From: JAOUEA01 sp963810945 | GTDB lineage: Bacteria; Actinomycetota; UBA4738; HRBIN12 | DNA: 64,000 nucleotides | NCBI GenBank assembly: GCA_963810945.1 | Contig: CAWEPI010000008.1 | Span: forward strand, 682,001 to 746,000 | Reading direction: 5' to 3' | Part shown: positions 19,242 through 29,168 of the stretch, piece by piece | Layout: each line of letters begins with the position of its first letter | Numbering within the stretch: the stretch's first letter is position 1 | Made by a program: the position numbers and the translations under genes | Notes under the pieces: model-generated | What the model was told of the DNA's origin: nothing | Seen by the model: only the letters and a program-made list of their open reading frames with translations | Databases searched by the model: none

Positions 19242-20956
19242 GAGGCGGCGGCCGCCTTCTGGCGCTCCTCCTCCTGGAGCGCGCGGCGGAGCACCTTGCC
19301 GATCAGGGTCTCCGGGAGCGCGTCGCGGAACTCGATGTCCTTGGGCACGCGGTACCCGGTCAAGCCCTGGTCCGGGGCGCGGCACCACGCCGTGATCTCC
19401 TCGGCGGTCGCCGTCTGCCCCTCCTTCAGCACGATGAACGCCTTCACGCGCTCGCCGGTCGTCTCGTCGGGCACCCCGATCACGGCGCACTTCGAGATCT
19501 TCGGGTGCTGGTAGAGGACCTGCTCGACCTCGGTCGGGTACACGTTGAACCCGCTCACGATGACCATGTCCTTGATGCGGTCCACGATGCGGAAGTAGCC
19601 GTCGGGGTCCATCACCGCGACGTCGCCCGTGTGCAGCCAGCCGTTGCGGATCACGAGCGCGGACTCCTCCGGCTTGTTCCAGTACCCGAGCATCACCTGC
19701 GGTCCGTGGACGCAGAGCTCGCCGCGCTCGCCCTGCGGCACCTCGCGATCGGGATCGTCCAGGTCGATCAGGCGCACGTCGGTGTCGGGAAGCGGCAGGC
19801 CGATCGATCCCTCGCGGCGCTCCCCCACCAGTGGGTTCGCATGCGTCACCGGCGAGCATTCGGTGAGGCCGTACCCCTCGACCACCTTGGCGCCCCCCGA
19901 GATCTCCTCGAACTTCTGGGCGACCGCCATCGGCAGCGGCGCGGCGCCCGAGACGCACGCCTTCAGCGCGTGCAGGTCGTACTTGGGCGTCGACGGGTTC
20001 TCGTTCAGCGCGATGTACATCCGCGGCACGCCCGGGAACAGCGTGGGCTTCTCCTTCGCGATCGCCTTCAGCACCATGTCGATATCGAAGCGCGGGATCA
20101 GCACGAGCTTGGCGGCTTTCGTGATCGCGAAGTTCATCGCGAGGGTGCCGAACGAGTGGAAGAAGGGCAGGGACGCGAGCACCCCGTCCTCACCCTGGCG
20201 CACCACGGGGAACCACACCGCGGCCTGCCGGGCGTTCGCCACGAGGTTCCGATGGCTGAGCGTGGCGCCCTTCGACAGACCGGTGGTCCCCCCGGTGTAG
20301 ACGAGGGCGGCCGGCTCGGCCTCGGGACGCTCGATGTGCACCTCCGGCGGGATCGGTCCGGCCTGCTTCATCGCGTCCTTCCACCTGCGCACGCGGTGCC
20401 CGTCGGGCACGAACGGGTACGGGGTCTCGTGCTTCTTGGCATCGGAGCGCGCCTTGAGCGGCGCGAGCCACTTGAGCGGCGGCCGCATGTAGGTCGTGAT
20501 CGTGGCGAGGATCACCTCGCGGACCCCGGCGGCCTCGCGGACGTGGCCGAACCGCGCGTACGTCTGGTCGAACACGACCATCACCTGGGCGCCCGAATCC
20601 TTGATCTGGTGCTCGAGCTCACGCTCGGTGTACAGCGGGTTGTTGCCCACGGCGATCGCGCCGAGGCGCTGGCACGCGTACCAGGCGATCACGTACTCCG
20701 GGCAGTTGGGCAGGATCAGACCCACGCGGTCGCCGTGCTGCACGCCGAGGCCCGCGAGCACCGCCGAGAACCGCTCGACCTCGTGCAGGAGGCGCTCGTA
20801 CGAGATGTGCCGACCGAAGAAGGAGAGCGCCGGCCGATCGGGGAAGCCCGCGGCCGCACCCTGCAGCAACGCGAACACGGACTCGTCGGGATACGGCTCG
20901 AGGCTGGCGGGCACGCCGGGGGGATACGTCGCGTGCCACGGGCGGGACTCGGTCAT
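19238..20956 (-). CDS. fadD: Long-chain fatty-acid--CoA ligase
   Basis: ATP-dependent acyl-CoA synthetase of the ANL superfamily, 572 residues. AMP-binding motif YTGGTTGLSKGATLSH, then EGYGLTECSPV, the Asp of the adenosine site in WLHTGDVA, and the hinge/C-terminal VDRIKDMVIVSGFNVYPTEVE with the catalytic Lys in PETLIGKVLRR. It activates fatty acids for beta-oxidation or lipid synthesis and fits with the isocitrate lyase nearby. First gene of the operon; divergent from the ABC transporter genes. Confidence 0.94.
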   Translation of the reverse strand: MTESRPWHATYPPGVPASLEPYPDESVFALLQGAAAGFPDRPALSFFGRHISYERLLHEVERFSAVLAGLGVQHGDRVGLILPNCPEYVIAWYACQRLGAIAVGNNPLYTERELEHQIKDSGAQVMVVFDQTYARFGHVREAAGVREVILATITTYMRPPLKWLAPLKARSDAKKHETPYPFVPDGHRVRRWKDAMKQAGPIPPEVHIERPEAEPAALVYTGGTTGLSKGATLSHRNLVANARQAAVWFPVVRQGEDGVLASLPFFHSFGTLAMNFAITKAAKLVLIPRFDIDMVLKAIAKEKPTLFPGVPRMYIALNENPSTPKYDLHALKACVSGAAPLPMAVAQKFEEISGGAKVVEGYGLTECSPVTHANPLVGERREGSIGLPLPDTDVRLIDLDDPDREVPQGERGELCVHGPQVMLGYWNKPEESALVIRNGWLHTGDVAVMDPDGYFRIVDRIKDMVIVSGFNVYPTEVEQVLYQHPKISKCAVIGVPDETTGERVKAFIVLKEGQTATAEEITAWCRAPDQGLTGYRVPKDIEFRDALPETLIGKVLRRALQEEERQKAAAAS

Positions 20957-21060
20957 GACGGCATCATGTCAGCGCGGTGTGCGCGCCTCAAGCTGAGCGC
21001 GGCCCGTCGCTCGCGCGGCACGTGCGTACGATGCCTGGAGCCACCGAGGAGGGGTACCCG

Positions 21061-22839
21061 TTGGATGCGACGCTGCAGGGCGCCGCCGAGCCGCCCCGCG
21101 GCCTGTTCGCGAAGGGGATGCGGCTCGTCTGGGCCTACATCAAGCTGCACCCCCGCCCGTTCCTGGCGTCCGTCGCCGGCGCGGCGCTCTTCGCGGTGTC
21201 CTCGCTCCTGCTCACGGTGGCGCTCGGCCGCGCGACCGACGACGTGCTGAAGCCCGCGTTCTCCGGCGGGGTGGCCGCCAGGCAGATCTGGCTCGCGGTG
21301 CTCGCCCTGATGATCTTCGGATGCCTGCGCGCCCTGGGCATCATGGTGCGCCGCTACTACAGCGGCGTGGCCGGCGAGCGCGTGATGGCCACCCTGCGCA
21401 CCGACATCTCCGACCGGTACCGCGACCTCGCGCTCCAGTACCACCGGGAGACGCCCACCGGCGAGCTGCTCGCGCACATGGAGGCCGACGTGAAGGCCGC
21501 CGTCGATCTGTTCTGGCCGGTCCCCTTCGCGATCGGCGTGCTGCTCCTGGTGGCCCTGGCGCTCGTGCAGCTCTTCCGGACGGATGTCTGGCTGGCGCTG
21601 ATCGGCCTGGCGCTCTTCCCCACCCTCGCGCTGATGAACCGGAGCTTCGCGAAGCGCATGGAGGGTCCCGCGCGCCGGGCGCAGGAGAAGATCGGCGACG
21701 TCTCCGCGGTGGCGCACGAGTCGATCGACGGGGCGTTGGTCGTGAAGACCCTCGGTCGCGAGCAGGCGGAGACCACGCGCCTGGCGGAGCAGGCCGAGCA
21801 GCTGCGCCAGCAGCGGGTGGCCGGCGGGTTCATCCGCGCCACCTTCGAGGCCGCGCTCGACTCCCTTCCCACGCTCGCGACCGCGGTGCTGCTGGCCGTC
21901 GGCGCCACCCGCGTGAGCACGGGCGCGGTCACGCTCGGCGAGCTCACCGGGTTCATCGCGCTCTTCGGGCTGCTCTCCTGGCCGATGCGGTTCATCGGCT
22001 GGATCCTGGCCGAGCTCCCGCGCGCCGTCGTGAGCTGGGATCGCCTGGAGGCCGTCTTCGCCGAGCAGGTCACCGTCGTCCCGCCCGCGCACCCGCGCGC
22101 GCTGCCCGCAGGTCCCCTCGACGTGCGCGCCCGCGACATCCGCCTCCTGTACGACGGCGAACCGGTGCTCGACGGCGTTTCGTTCCATGTCGAGGCCGGC
22201 GAGTCGGTGGCGGTGGTGGGCCCCACGGGCGTGGGGAAGAGCACCCTGACGCAGCTGCTCGTGCGGCTCGCCGATCCCGACGGCGGCTCGGTGGAGATCG
22301 GCGGCGTCGACCTGCGCGAAGCCGACCCCGGTGACCTGCATCGGGCGGCCGCGATCGTCTTCCAGGAGAGCTTCCTGTTCGCCGACGCGGTGGAGGCGAA
22401 CATCGCGCTCGATTCGGGCGCCGGGCCCGAGGAGGTGGTGGCCGCCGCGCGGATCGCCTCGGCCGACCGCTTCATCCGGGCGCTGCCCGAGGGGTACGAC
22501 ACCGTGGTGGGCGAGCGCGGCCACACGCTGTCGGGCGGCGAGCGCCAGCGCGTGGCGATCGCGCGTGCGATCGTGCGGCGCCCGCGCGTCCTGATCCTCG
22601 ACGACGCCACCTCCGCGGTGGACCCCTCCATCGAGGCCGACATCCTGGGGTCCCTCCGCCGCGAGCTGCAGACCACGCTGATCGTGGTGGCCTACCGCCT
22701 CTCCACGATCCGGCTCGCCGACCGCGTGATCTACCTCGAGGACGGCAGGGTCGCGGGCTCGGGCCGCCACGAGCAGCTCCTCGCCACGCTGCCGGGGTAC
22801 GCGGCCATCATCCAGGCCTACGAGCGGGGGGAGCGATGA
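21061..22839 (+). CDS. ABC exporter, fused permease-ATPase (degenerate-site half)
   Basis: Half-transporter with six membrane helices in the first ~320 residues and a nucleotide-binding domain: Walker A VGPTGVGKST, Q-loop FQE, signature LSGGERQR, Walker B VLILDDATSAVD. The catalytic Glu after Walker B is Asp here, so its own ATP site is degenerate. The start is placed at TTG 21061 because GAGGAGGGG lies 8 bases upstream; GTG 20977 and ATG 21031 are also in frame. Its stop overlaps the ATG of the partner gene, and the two probably form a heterodimer. Confidence 0.88.
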   Translation: MDATLQGAAEPPRGLFAKGMRLVWAYIKLHPRPFLASVAGAALFAVSSLLLTVALGRATDDVLKPAFSGGVAARQIWLAVLALMIFGCLRALGIMVRRYYSGVAGERVMATLRTDISDRYRDLALQYHRETPTGELLAHMEADVKAAVDLFWPVPFAIGVLLLVALALVQLFRTDVWLALIGLALFPTLALMNRSFAKRMEGPARRAQEKIGDVSAVAHESIDGALVVKTLGREQAETTRLAEQAEQLRQQRVAGGFIRATFEAALDSLPTLATAVLLAVGATRVSTGAVTLGELTGFIALFGLLSWPMRFIGWILAELPRAVVSWDRLEAVFAEQVTVVPPAHPRALPAGPLDVRARDIRLLYDGEPVLDGVSFHVEAGESVAVVGPTGVGKSTLTQLLVRLADPDGGSVEIGGVDLREADPGDLHRAAAIVFQESFLFADAVEANIALDSGAGPEEVVAAARIASADRFIRALPEGYDTVVGERGHTLSGGERQRVAIARAIVRRPRVLILDDATSAVDPSIEADILGSLRRELQTTLIVVAYRLSTIRLADRVIYLEDGRVAGSGRHEQLLATLPGYAAIIQAYERGER

Positions 22840-24672
22840 GCGCGACCGCCGAGCTCGAGGCCCTCCGCGAGGACGACGACCTCCCCGTCCCCGACGAGCT
22901 CCGCAGCGCCTGGGCGGTGCTCCGCCGGGGCGTGCGCGAGAGCCCGGAGCTCAAGCGCGGGCTCGGGTTCACGGTGATCGTCTCGCTCGGGGTGACGGTG
23001 ACGACCCTCGTCACGCCCGTCCTCGTCCAGAAAGTCTTCGACAACGGGTTCACGGGCGGGTTCCGCGCGACCTACGTCTACGCGATCTGCGCGTTCGCGC
23101 TCGTCCTGGTGCTCCTCGCGTTCGTCGCCGCGCGTGCGGCCGCACGCCGCCTCGTGCGCGCCGCCGAGGAGGCGCTGATGGTGCTGCGCGTGCGCACGTT
23201 CGAGCACATCCACCGACTCTCGATCGCCGAGCAGTCCGAGGAGAAGCGCGGCGTGTTCGTGGCGCGGGTGACCGCGGACGTCGACGCGCTGCAGCAGTTC
23301 ATGGAGTGGGCGGGCATCGCCTGGCTCATCTCGTTCGCGCAGGTGCTGGGGGCCCTGGCCCTGATGCTGGTCTACGCCTGGCAGCTCGCGCTGGCGGTGG
23401 TGCTGCTCGTGATCCCGCTCCTGCTGGTGGTCGGCTCGATGCAGTCGAAGCTCACCACGGCGTACAACACCGCGCGCACGCGCGTCGGGGAGATGCTCTC
23501 GGAGGTCTCCGAGTCGGTGATGGGCGCGGCGGTCGTGCGCGCCTACGGCCTGGAGGAGCAGACCGACCGCAAGGTGAAGCACGCGATCGACGAGCGCTAC
23601 CGCGCCGAGGTCGTGACGCACTTCCGGGCCGCGACGCTCTGGCCCATGTCGTCGATCTTCTACGCGGTGGCGCTCTCCGTGGTGATCGTGCTCGGCGCCA
23701 CCTACGGCCCCTCCTGGGGCCTCACGTTCGGGCAGGTCACCGCGTTCCTGTTCCTCGCCGACATCTTCCTGCACGTGTTCACCGACCTGCCCGAGGTCTA
23801 CGCCGAGACGCAGACCGCGATCGCGGGTTGGCGCAAGATCCTGGCCGTGCTCGACCTGCCGGTCGAGATCGTCGAGCCCTCGCCCGGCGTGGAATTGCCC
23901 CGCGGCGCGCTCTCCGTCGAGGCCCAGGACGTGCGCTACACGTACCGGACGGGCGCGGAGGTGCTGCACGGCATCTCGCTCGCGGTCCCGGCGGGCGCGC
24001 ACATGGCGATCGTGGGCGAGACCGGATGCGGCAAGACCACCTTCGTGAAGCTGATGTCGCGCCTCGCCGACCCGTTGGGCGGGCCGGATCCTGCTGGGCG
24101 GCGTGGACCTGCGCGAGGTGGCACCCGACGCGCGCCGCGCCGGCGTGCGCATGGTGCCCCAGGACGGCTTCCTCTTCGACACCACCGTGCGCGAGAACGT
24201 GCGCTACGGGCGCGAGGGGGCGTCCGACCGCGACGTGCGCACCGCCTTCGAGGAGCTCGGGCTCGGCGCGTGGGTCGCCTCGCTGCCCGAGGGCCTCGAC
24301 ACCAAGGTGGGCGAGCGCGGCGAGGCGCTCAGCGTGGGCGAGCGTCAGCTCGTGGCGCTGGTACGCGCGCAGATCGGGGACCCGGGCCTGCTGATCCTCG
24401 ACGAGGCGACCAGTGCGGTGGACCCCGCTACGGAGCAGCGCATCACGGAGGCGCTGCGCCGCCTATCGGAGGGCCGGACCACGGTGACGATCGCGCACCG
24501 CCTGTCCACCGCGGAGCAGGCCGACCGCGTCTTCGTCTTCGACGCCGGGAGGCTCGTCGAGGAGGGCACGCACCCCGAGCTGGTGGCCCTCGGCGGCGTC
24601 TACGCCGGGCTGTACGAGAGCTGGCTCGGCAACACCCAGGCCGAGCGGGCCGCCGCCGGATCCGACGGATAG
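22836..24672 (+). CDS. ABC exporter, fused permease-ATPase partner (one frameshift)
   Basis: Second half-transporter, ~611 residues. Six membrane helices, then Walker A VGETGCGKTT, a Q-loop in VPQDGFLF, signature LSVGERQL (Val in place of Gly), and Walker B LLILDEATSAVD with the catalytic Glu. One extra base at about 24085 (in the GGC-GGG-CCG run) breaks the frame between Walker A and the Q-loop; removal gives DPLGGRILLGGVDLREV. ATG 22836 overlaps the partner stop (ATGA). Substrate unknown; drug or lipid export is typical. Confidence 0.88.
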
Positions 24673-24682
24673 GCTCGCGCAC

Positions 24683-26980
24683 GTGAGTGACTTCATCGAC
24701 GGGCTGCGCGCTGGCGCCGCGGCCGGCATGTTCCCGACGCAGGGTGATCTCGAGCTCGACGGCCTCGCGGAGCCCGTGGAGATCCGGCGCGACGCCTGGG
24801 GCGTGCCGTACGTACGCGCGGGCTCGCTCGACGATCTCTGGTTCGCCCAGGGCGTCGTGACGGCGGGCGAGCGGCTGTTCCAGCTCGACCTCGCCCTACG
24901 GGCGGCCAACGGTCGGCTGAGCGAGATCTTCGCCGACCGCACGGTCCCCCAGGACCGGTTCGCGCGCACCGTGGGCTTCCACCGCGCCGGTGCCGCGATG
25001 GCCGCCCGCTGGGACGACGAGGATCGCGCGATGCATCGGCGCTTCCGCGAGGGGGTGGCGGCCTGGGTCGCCGCGATGCCGGTGGCCCCCGTCGAGTACC
25101 TGCTCCTCGATCTGCGTCCCGACCTCCCCGATGACGAGACCGCCTGGGCGGCGGCGTACGCGCTGCTGGCGTGGGGCCTCTCGGGCAACTGGGACCACGA
25201 ACTGCTGCGCGCGTGGATCCGCGAGCGCGCCGGCGACGAGGCGGTGGACACCCTGCTCCCGCCGGCGACCGCGGGTACGGCCGAGCACGCGGCCGGCGCC
25301 CTGCACGGCGCCATCTTCGACGGCCTGCCGAGGAGCCCCGGTCAGGGTTCGAACGACTGGGTCGTGGCGGGTTCGCACACCTCGAGCGGGAAACCCCTGC
25401 TGGCCAACGACCCCCACCTGCTCGTGACACAGCCGGGCATCTGGATCGAGCTCCACCTCTCGGCGCCGGGCTACGAGGCGCGCGGCGTGGCGCTCCCCTT
25501 CGCGCCCGGGGTGATCCTGGGCACGACGGCGCACCACGCATGGGGGGTCACCAACGTCAGCGGGGACGTGCAGGACCTCTACGTCGAGCGGCTGAACGAG
25601 GATCGGACGGCCGCCGAGTTCGACGGGGCATGGGAGCCGCTCACGGTCCACCGCGAGGAGATCGCTGTGCGCGGCTCCGAGCCGCAGGTGCTGGAGGTCC
25701 GCGCGTCGCGACACGGCCCGCTGCTCGACACCTTCGAGAGCGGCGTGATCGACCCCGAGCACGTCCCGCTCCCGCCGGAGCCCGCGTACGCGCTGCGCTG
25801 GACCGCGTTCGACGGCCACGGTATCCGCCCCTCGCTCGCGGTACGCGCCGCGCAGGCCACCGACTTCGCCTCCTTCCGCGCGGCGGTGCTGCAGGTCGAG
25901 TGCCCCGGCCAGAACTTCGTCTACGCCGGCGTGGACGGCACGATCGGGTACGCGTGCACCGGCCGGTTCCCCGTGCGCCGCGCCGGCGACGGCTCGACTC
26001 CGGTGCCAGGCTGGACCTCCGAGCACGAGTGGGAGGGGCTCGTGCCGCCAGAGGAGCTGCCGTGGGCCGAGAACCCCGCCCGCGGCTTCCTCGCGACCGC
26101 GAACAACCGGATCCACGACGACGCCTACCCGCACCTGATCGGGCACGACTTCCACCCGCCGTACCGCGTGCGGCGCATCGTCGAGCGCCTGAGCGCGACC
26201 GCCGAGCACGACGTCGCGTCGATGATGGCGATCCAGCTCGACACCGTCTCGGAACCCGCGCGGGCGTGTCTGTCGCCGCTCCTGGAGCTCGAGCCGATCT
26301 CCGAGGATGAGCAGCTCGCCCTCGGGCTGCTCGCGGATTGGGACGGCGACATGGCCGCCGGATCGGTCGCCGCCGCCGTGTTCAACGCGTGGTGCGCGCG
26401 GATCGCCCACGCGGTGCTGACGCCGCGGCTGGGCGAGGACCTCACGCGCCATTACCACGCGTGGCGCGAGGCCTTCCAGTGCGAGGTGCTCCCGGGGCTG
26501 CTCCGCGAGCGCGGCGCAGAGGATGCCTGGCTGGACGACGACCTCCTGCGCGCGACCCTCACGGGCGCGGTGGAGGACCTCCGCGCGACTCTGGGCGAGG
26601 ACCCGGAAGGCTGGCGTTGGGGCGCGCTGCATCGCCTGCGTCTGGCGCATCCGCTCGCGTCGATCCCCGGTCTGGAACCCCTCTTCCTCGCCGCCGACGT
26701 CGAGTTCGGGGGCGACGAGCAGACCGTGATGCAGGGTGGATTCGACGGTCGCGAGGGGTTCCGACCCGCGGTGATCCCCTCGTGGCGGGCCGTCTACGAC
26801 CTCGACGATCTCGACCGGAGCGTCGGCGTGCTCCCGAGCGGGATCAGCGGCAACCCCGCCTCACCCCATTGGAACGATCAGACGGCGCTGTGGGCGAGTG
26901 GCGGCTACCACCCGCTCCCCTTCACCGAGGCGGCCGTCGAGGCGGCCACGGTCACACGCATGCGCCTCGTCCCCCGGTAA
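24683..26980 (+). CDS. Penicillin acylase family protein (S45, Ntn hydrolase)
   Basis: 765-residue precursor of the penicillin amidase family. N-terminal PVEIRRDAWGVPYVRAGSLDDLWFAQG matches the family opening; the autoproteolytic Ser is about residue 223 in GQGSNDWVVAGSHTSSGKP, followed by LANDPHL. The conserved Asn/Arg positions of the beta subunit (GTTAHHAWGVTNVSGDVQDLY) follow. No clear signal peptide is seen. GTG 24683 follows TAGGCT by 7 bases, as for a leaderless mRNA. Likely hydrolyses N-acyl amides such as acyl-homoserine lactones or acyl amino acids; substrate not decidable. Confidence 0.9.
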   Translation: MSDFIDGLRAGAAAGMFPTQGDLELDGLAEPVEIRRDAWGVPYVRAGSLDDLWFAQGVVTAGERLFQLDLALRAANGRLSEIFADRTVPQDRFARTVGFHRAGAAMAARWDDEDRAMHRRFREGVAAWVAAMPVAPVEYLLLDLRPDLPDDETAWAAAYALLAWGLSGNWDHELLRAWIRERAGDEAVDTLLPPATAGTAEHAAGALHGAIFDGLPRSPGQGSNDWVVAGSHTSSGKPLLANDPHLLVTQPGIWIELHLSAPGYEARGVALPFAPGVILGTTAHHAWGVTNVSGDVQDLYVERLNEDRTAAEFDGAWEPLTVHREEIAVRGSEPQVLEVRASRHGPLLDTFESGVIDPEHVPLPPEPAYALRWTAFDGHGIRPSLAVRAAQATDFASFRAAVLQVECPGQNFVYAGVDGTIGYACTGRFPVRRAGDGSTPVPGWTSEHEWEGLVPPEELPWAENPARGFLATANNRIHDDAYPHLIGHDFHPPYRVRRIVERLSATAEHDVASMMAIQLDTVSEPARACLSPLLELEPISEDEQLALGLLADWDGDMAAGSVAAAVFNAWCARIAHAVLTPRLGEDLTRHYHAWREAFQCEVLPGLLRERGAEDAWLDDDLLRATLTGAVEDLRATLGEDPEGWRWGALHRLRLAHPLASIPGLEPLFLAADVEFGGDEQTVMQGGFDGREGFRPAVIPSWRAVYDLDDLDRSVGVLPSGISGNPASPHWNDQTALWASGGYHPLPFTEAAVEAATVTRMRLVPR

Positions 26981-26992
26981 CATCGGGCGGTC

Positions 26993-27250
26993 ATGCCCAA
27001 GTCCAAGGGACGTCCGAAGAGCAAGGCCTCCGGGGCCAAGGCGTACAACCTCACGCCGGCGCGCAAGAAGAAGCACAAGGGCAGCCCTCGCTGGTACGGA
27101 CCCCTCATCCTCACCGTGATGGCGATCGGGGTGGTCGTGATCGTCATGAACTACATCGGGCTGATGCCCGGCGACACCAAGCCGATGTGGCTCTTCGTGG
27201 GCCTCGGGCTGATCGCGGCGGGCTTCGTGGGAACGATGTTCTGGTACTGA
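26993..27250 (+). CDS. crgA: Cell division protein CrgA
   Basis: 85-residue protein confined to Actinobacteria that links FtsZ-ring and peptidoglycan synthesis at the septum. Lys-rich N-terminus (PKSKGRPKSK, ARKKKHKGSPRWYGP) followed by two membrane helices separated by the MNYIGLMPGDTKPMW loop, which is the family hallmark. TAACAT ends 9 bases before the ATG. In mycobacteria crgA lies close to pknB, pbpA and oriC; here pbpA/pknB are 25 kb away on the same strand. Confidence 0.93.
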   Translation: MPKSKGRPKSKASGAKAYNLTPARKKKHKGSPRWYGPLILTVMAIGVVVIVMNYIGLMPGDTKPMWLFVGLGLIAAGFVGTMFWY

Positions 27251-27260
27251 CCGCTCGCGA

Positions 27261-27378
27261 ATCACATCCGTGTGATCTTCCACAGGGGTTATCCACATCG
27301 GGGAAAACGTCATCGGGCGCCGGCCCGGTGGAAAACCCGTCAGTTCCGCCACCGGCGCTGTGGAGAACCGGTGGACAA
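27261..27378. other. Cluster of DnaA-box-like nonamers after crgA
   Basis: Between crgA and the next gene, five sequences within 103 bases match the DnaA box TTATNCACA: TCTTCCACA (27276-27284, +), TTATCCACA (27289-27297, +, perfect), and on the minus strand TTTTCCACC (27327-27335), TTCTCCACA (27359-27367) and TTGTCCACC (27370-27378). They are preceded by the inverted repeat ATCACA-TCCG-TGTGAT (27261-27276). No AT-rich unwinding region and no dnaA/dnaN are seen, so it may be a DnaA-binding or titration locus rather than oriC itself. Confidence 0.55.
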
Positions 27379-27383
27379 CGCGC

Positions 27384-27648
27384 TCACGGCTCCGAAGGAC
27401 GCCTCACCACCTGCATCTTCTCGCCGCAATGGCGAGGGATCTGCAGCTCACCCAGCCTCGAGACCTTGAGCTCGGTCCCGCACTCGCCGCAGACCAGGAA
27501 GACATCCAGGTCCTCGACGTCCTCGATCTCGTGGGGCCCGCTCTCGGTTCCGGGAGGCGGCAGGAATGAGCGGAGCGACGCGATGCCCACGCGCCAGATC
27601 GCCGTAGCCGATCAGCGCGGCCGTGAGCAGCAGGAGCCAGGTGGGCAT
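27384..27648 (-). CDS. Membrane-anchored zinc-ribbon protein (one frameshift)
   Basis: Small protein read as an N-terminal hydrophobic segment (MPTWLLLLTAALIGYGDLA) and, after a one-base shift at about 27590, a desulforedoxin-like zinc ribbon VCGECGTELKVSRLGELQ then PRHCGEKMQVV. Two CxxC-like pairs (CGEC, and the single Cys in HCGEKM) suggest a Zn or Fe knuckle. Without the shift, the ribbon part alone could start at GTG 27590 and give 68 residues. Function unknown. Confidence 0.55.
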
Positions 27649-27684
27649 GGAGCCACGGTAGCAGCGCGCCCGATCTGCGCCGGG

Positions 27685-29047
27685 TCAGATCACGCCCTGG
27701 GCGATCATCGCGTCGGCCACCTTCTGGAAGCCCGCGATGTTGGCGCCGTGCATGTAGTTGCCCGGCTCGCCGTAGGCCTCGGCGGTCTCGCGGCACTGCG
27801 TGTGGATGTGGCACATGATCGTCTTGAGGCGCTCGTCCATCTCCTCACGCGTCCACGTGAGCCGCAGGCTGTTCTGCGACATCTCCAGCCCGGAGACCGC
27901 GACCCCGCCGGCGTTCGCCGCCTTCCCGGGGCCGTAGAGGACGCCGCCGTTCACGAAGATCTCCACGCCGTCGGGGACGGTCGGCATGTTGGCGCCCTCG
28001 CTCACCAGGAAGACCCCGTTGTTCACGAGGTTCGCCGCGTCCTTGGCCGTCGATCTCGTTCTGCGTGGCACTCGGGAAGGCGCAGTCGGCCGGGACGTCC
28101 CACAGGGGGTTGTGGTCGGCCTGGGGGTCGCGCGGGGTGAACGCCGCGGACGGGAAGCGCTCGACGTACTCCATGATCCGCCCGCGACGCTCGTTCTTCA
28201 GCTCCATCACCCAGTCGAGCTTCTCGCGGTCGATGCCGTCCTTGTCCTAGATGAACCCGCCGGAATCCGAGAGCGTGACGGGTTTGGCCCCGAGGTCCAG
28301 CAGCTTCTCCGCCGTGTACTGGGCCACGTTGCCGGCCCCCGAGATCAGGCAGCACTTGCCCTCGAGGCTCTCCTCGCGCGTCGCGAGCATCTCCTGCGCG
28401 AAGTAGACGGCGCCGTAGCCCGTGGCCTCCGGCCGCAGGACGGAGCCGCCCCAGGCCGGGCCCTTGCCGGTCATCGCGCCGGTGAACTCGTTGCGGATCC
28501 GCTTGTACTGTCCGAAGAGGAAGCCGATCTCGCGGCCGCCGACGCCGATGTCACCGGCGGGCACGTCGGTGTTCGGACCGATGTGGCGCTGCAGCTCCGT
28601 CATGAAGGCCTGGCAGAACCGCATGACCTCCCGGTCGCTCTTGCCCTTGGGGTCGAAGTCCGCGCCGCCCTTGCCTGCGCCGAGCGGCAGCGTGGTGAGC
28701 GCGTTCTTGAACACCTGCTCGAACGCGAGGAACTTCAGCATCCCCAGGTAGACCGTCGGATGGAATCGGAGGCCGCCCTTGTACGGACCCAGCGCGCTGT
28801 TCATCTCCACGCGGAACCCGCGGTTGATGTGGACCTCGCCGTCATCGTCGATCCATGGGACGCGGAACATGATCACGCGCTCGGGCTCCACCATCCGGTC
28901 CAGCACCTTCGCGGTGCGGTAGTGCGGGTGCCGGTCGAGCACGAGCTCGAGGGACTCCGTCACCTCGCGCACCGCCTGGTGGAACTCGGGTTCGTTCGGG
29001 TTCTTGGCCACCACGTCGGCCATCAACTTCTGGACGTACTCACTCAT
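27685..29047 (-). CDS. gdhA: NADP-type glutamate dehydrogenase (in-frame TAG and one frameshift)
   Basis: Reductive amination of 2-oxoglutarate to glutamate, hexameric GDH of the ~450-residue bacterial class. N-terminal half is intact: GGLRFHP, the catalytic Lys in LGAGKGGADFDPKGKSD, PAGDIGVGGREIGFL and the dinucleotide fold SGAGNVAQYTAEKL. Two lesions: a TAG at 28247-28249 where TAC (Tyr) is expected in SGGFI-x-DKDGID, and an extra base at about 28047 before AKDAANLVNNGV. Both halves otherwise align end to end at 453 codons. Likely sequence errors, but two separate lesions make a true pseudogene possible. Confidence 0.8.
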
Positions 29048-29168
29048 CGCGCGCCTCCTGCGACCCCGCCGGGGCGTGCGTGGCCCCGGCTACAGCGAGC
29101 ATAGGCCGGGGGTCCCCCGAACGCACTACCCCAAGGGCCGCCTTCCGCCGGGCCGTCCAGCCCTCGGC

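Noticed and set aside
20953..22770. 605-codon open frame on the minus strand opposite the ABC transporter gene
   Set aside because: It lies fully antisense to a gene with clear ABC motifs, has low-complexity Arg/His/Gly-rich composition and no recognisable domain; long shadow frames are expected at this GC content.
24896..26650. 584-codon minus-strand frame opposite penicillin acylase
   Set aside because: Same reason: antisense shadow of a gene with a well-defined Ntn-hydrolase signature.
27261..27378. Bona fide chromosomal origin
   Set aside because: No dnaA or dnaN nearby and no AT-rich unwinding element; only the box cluster is supported.
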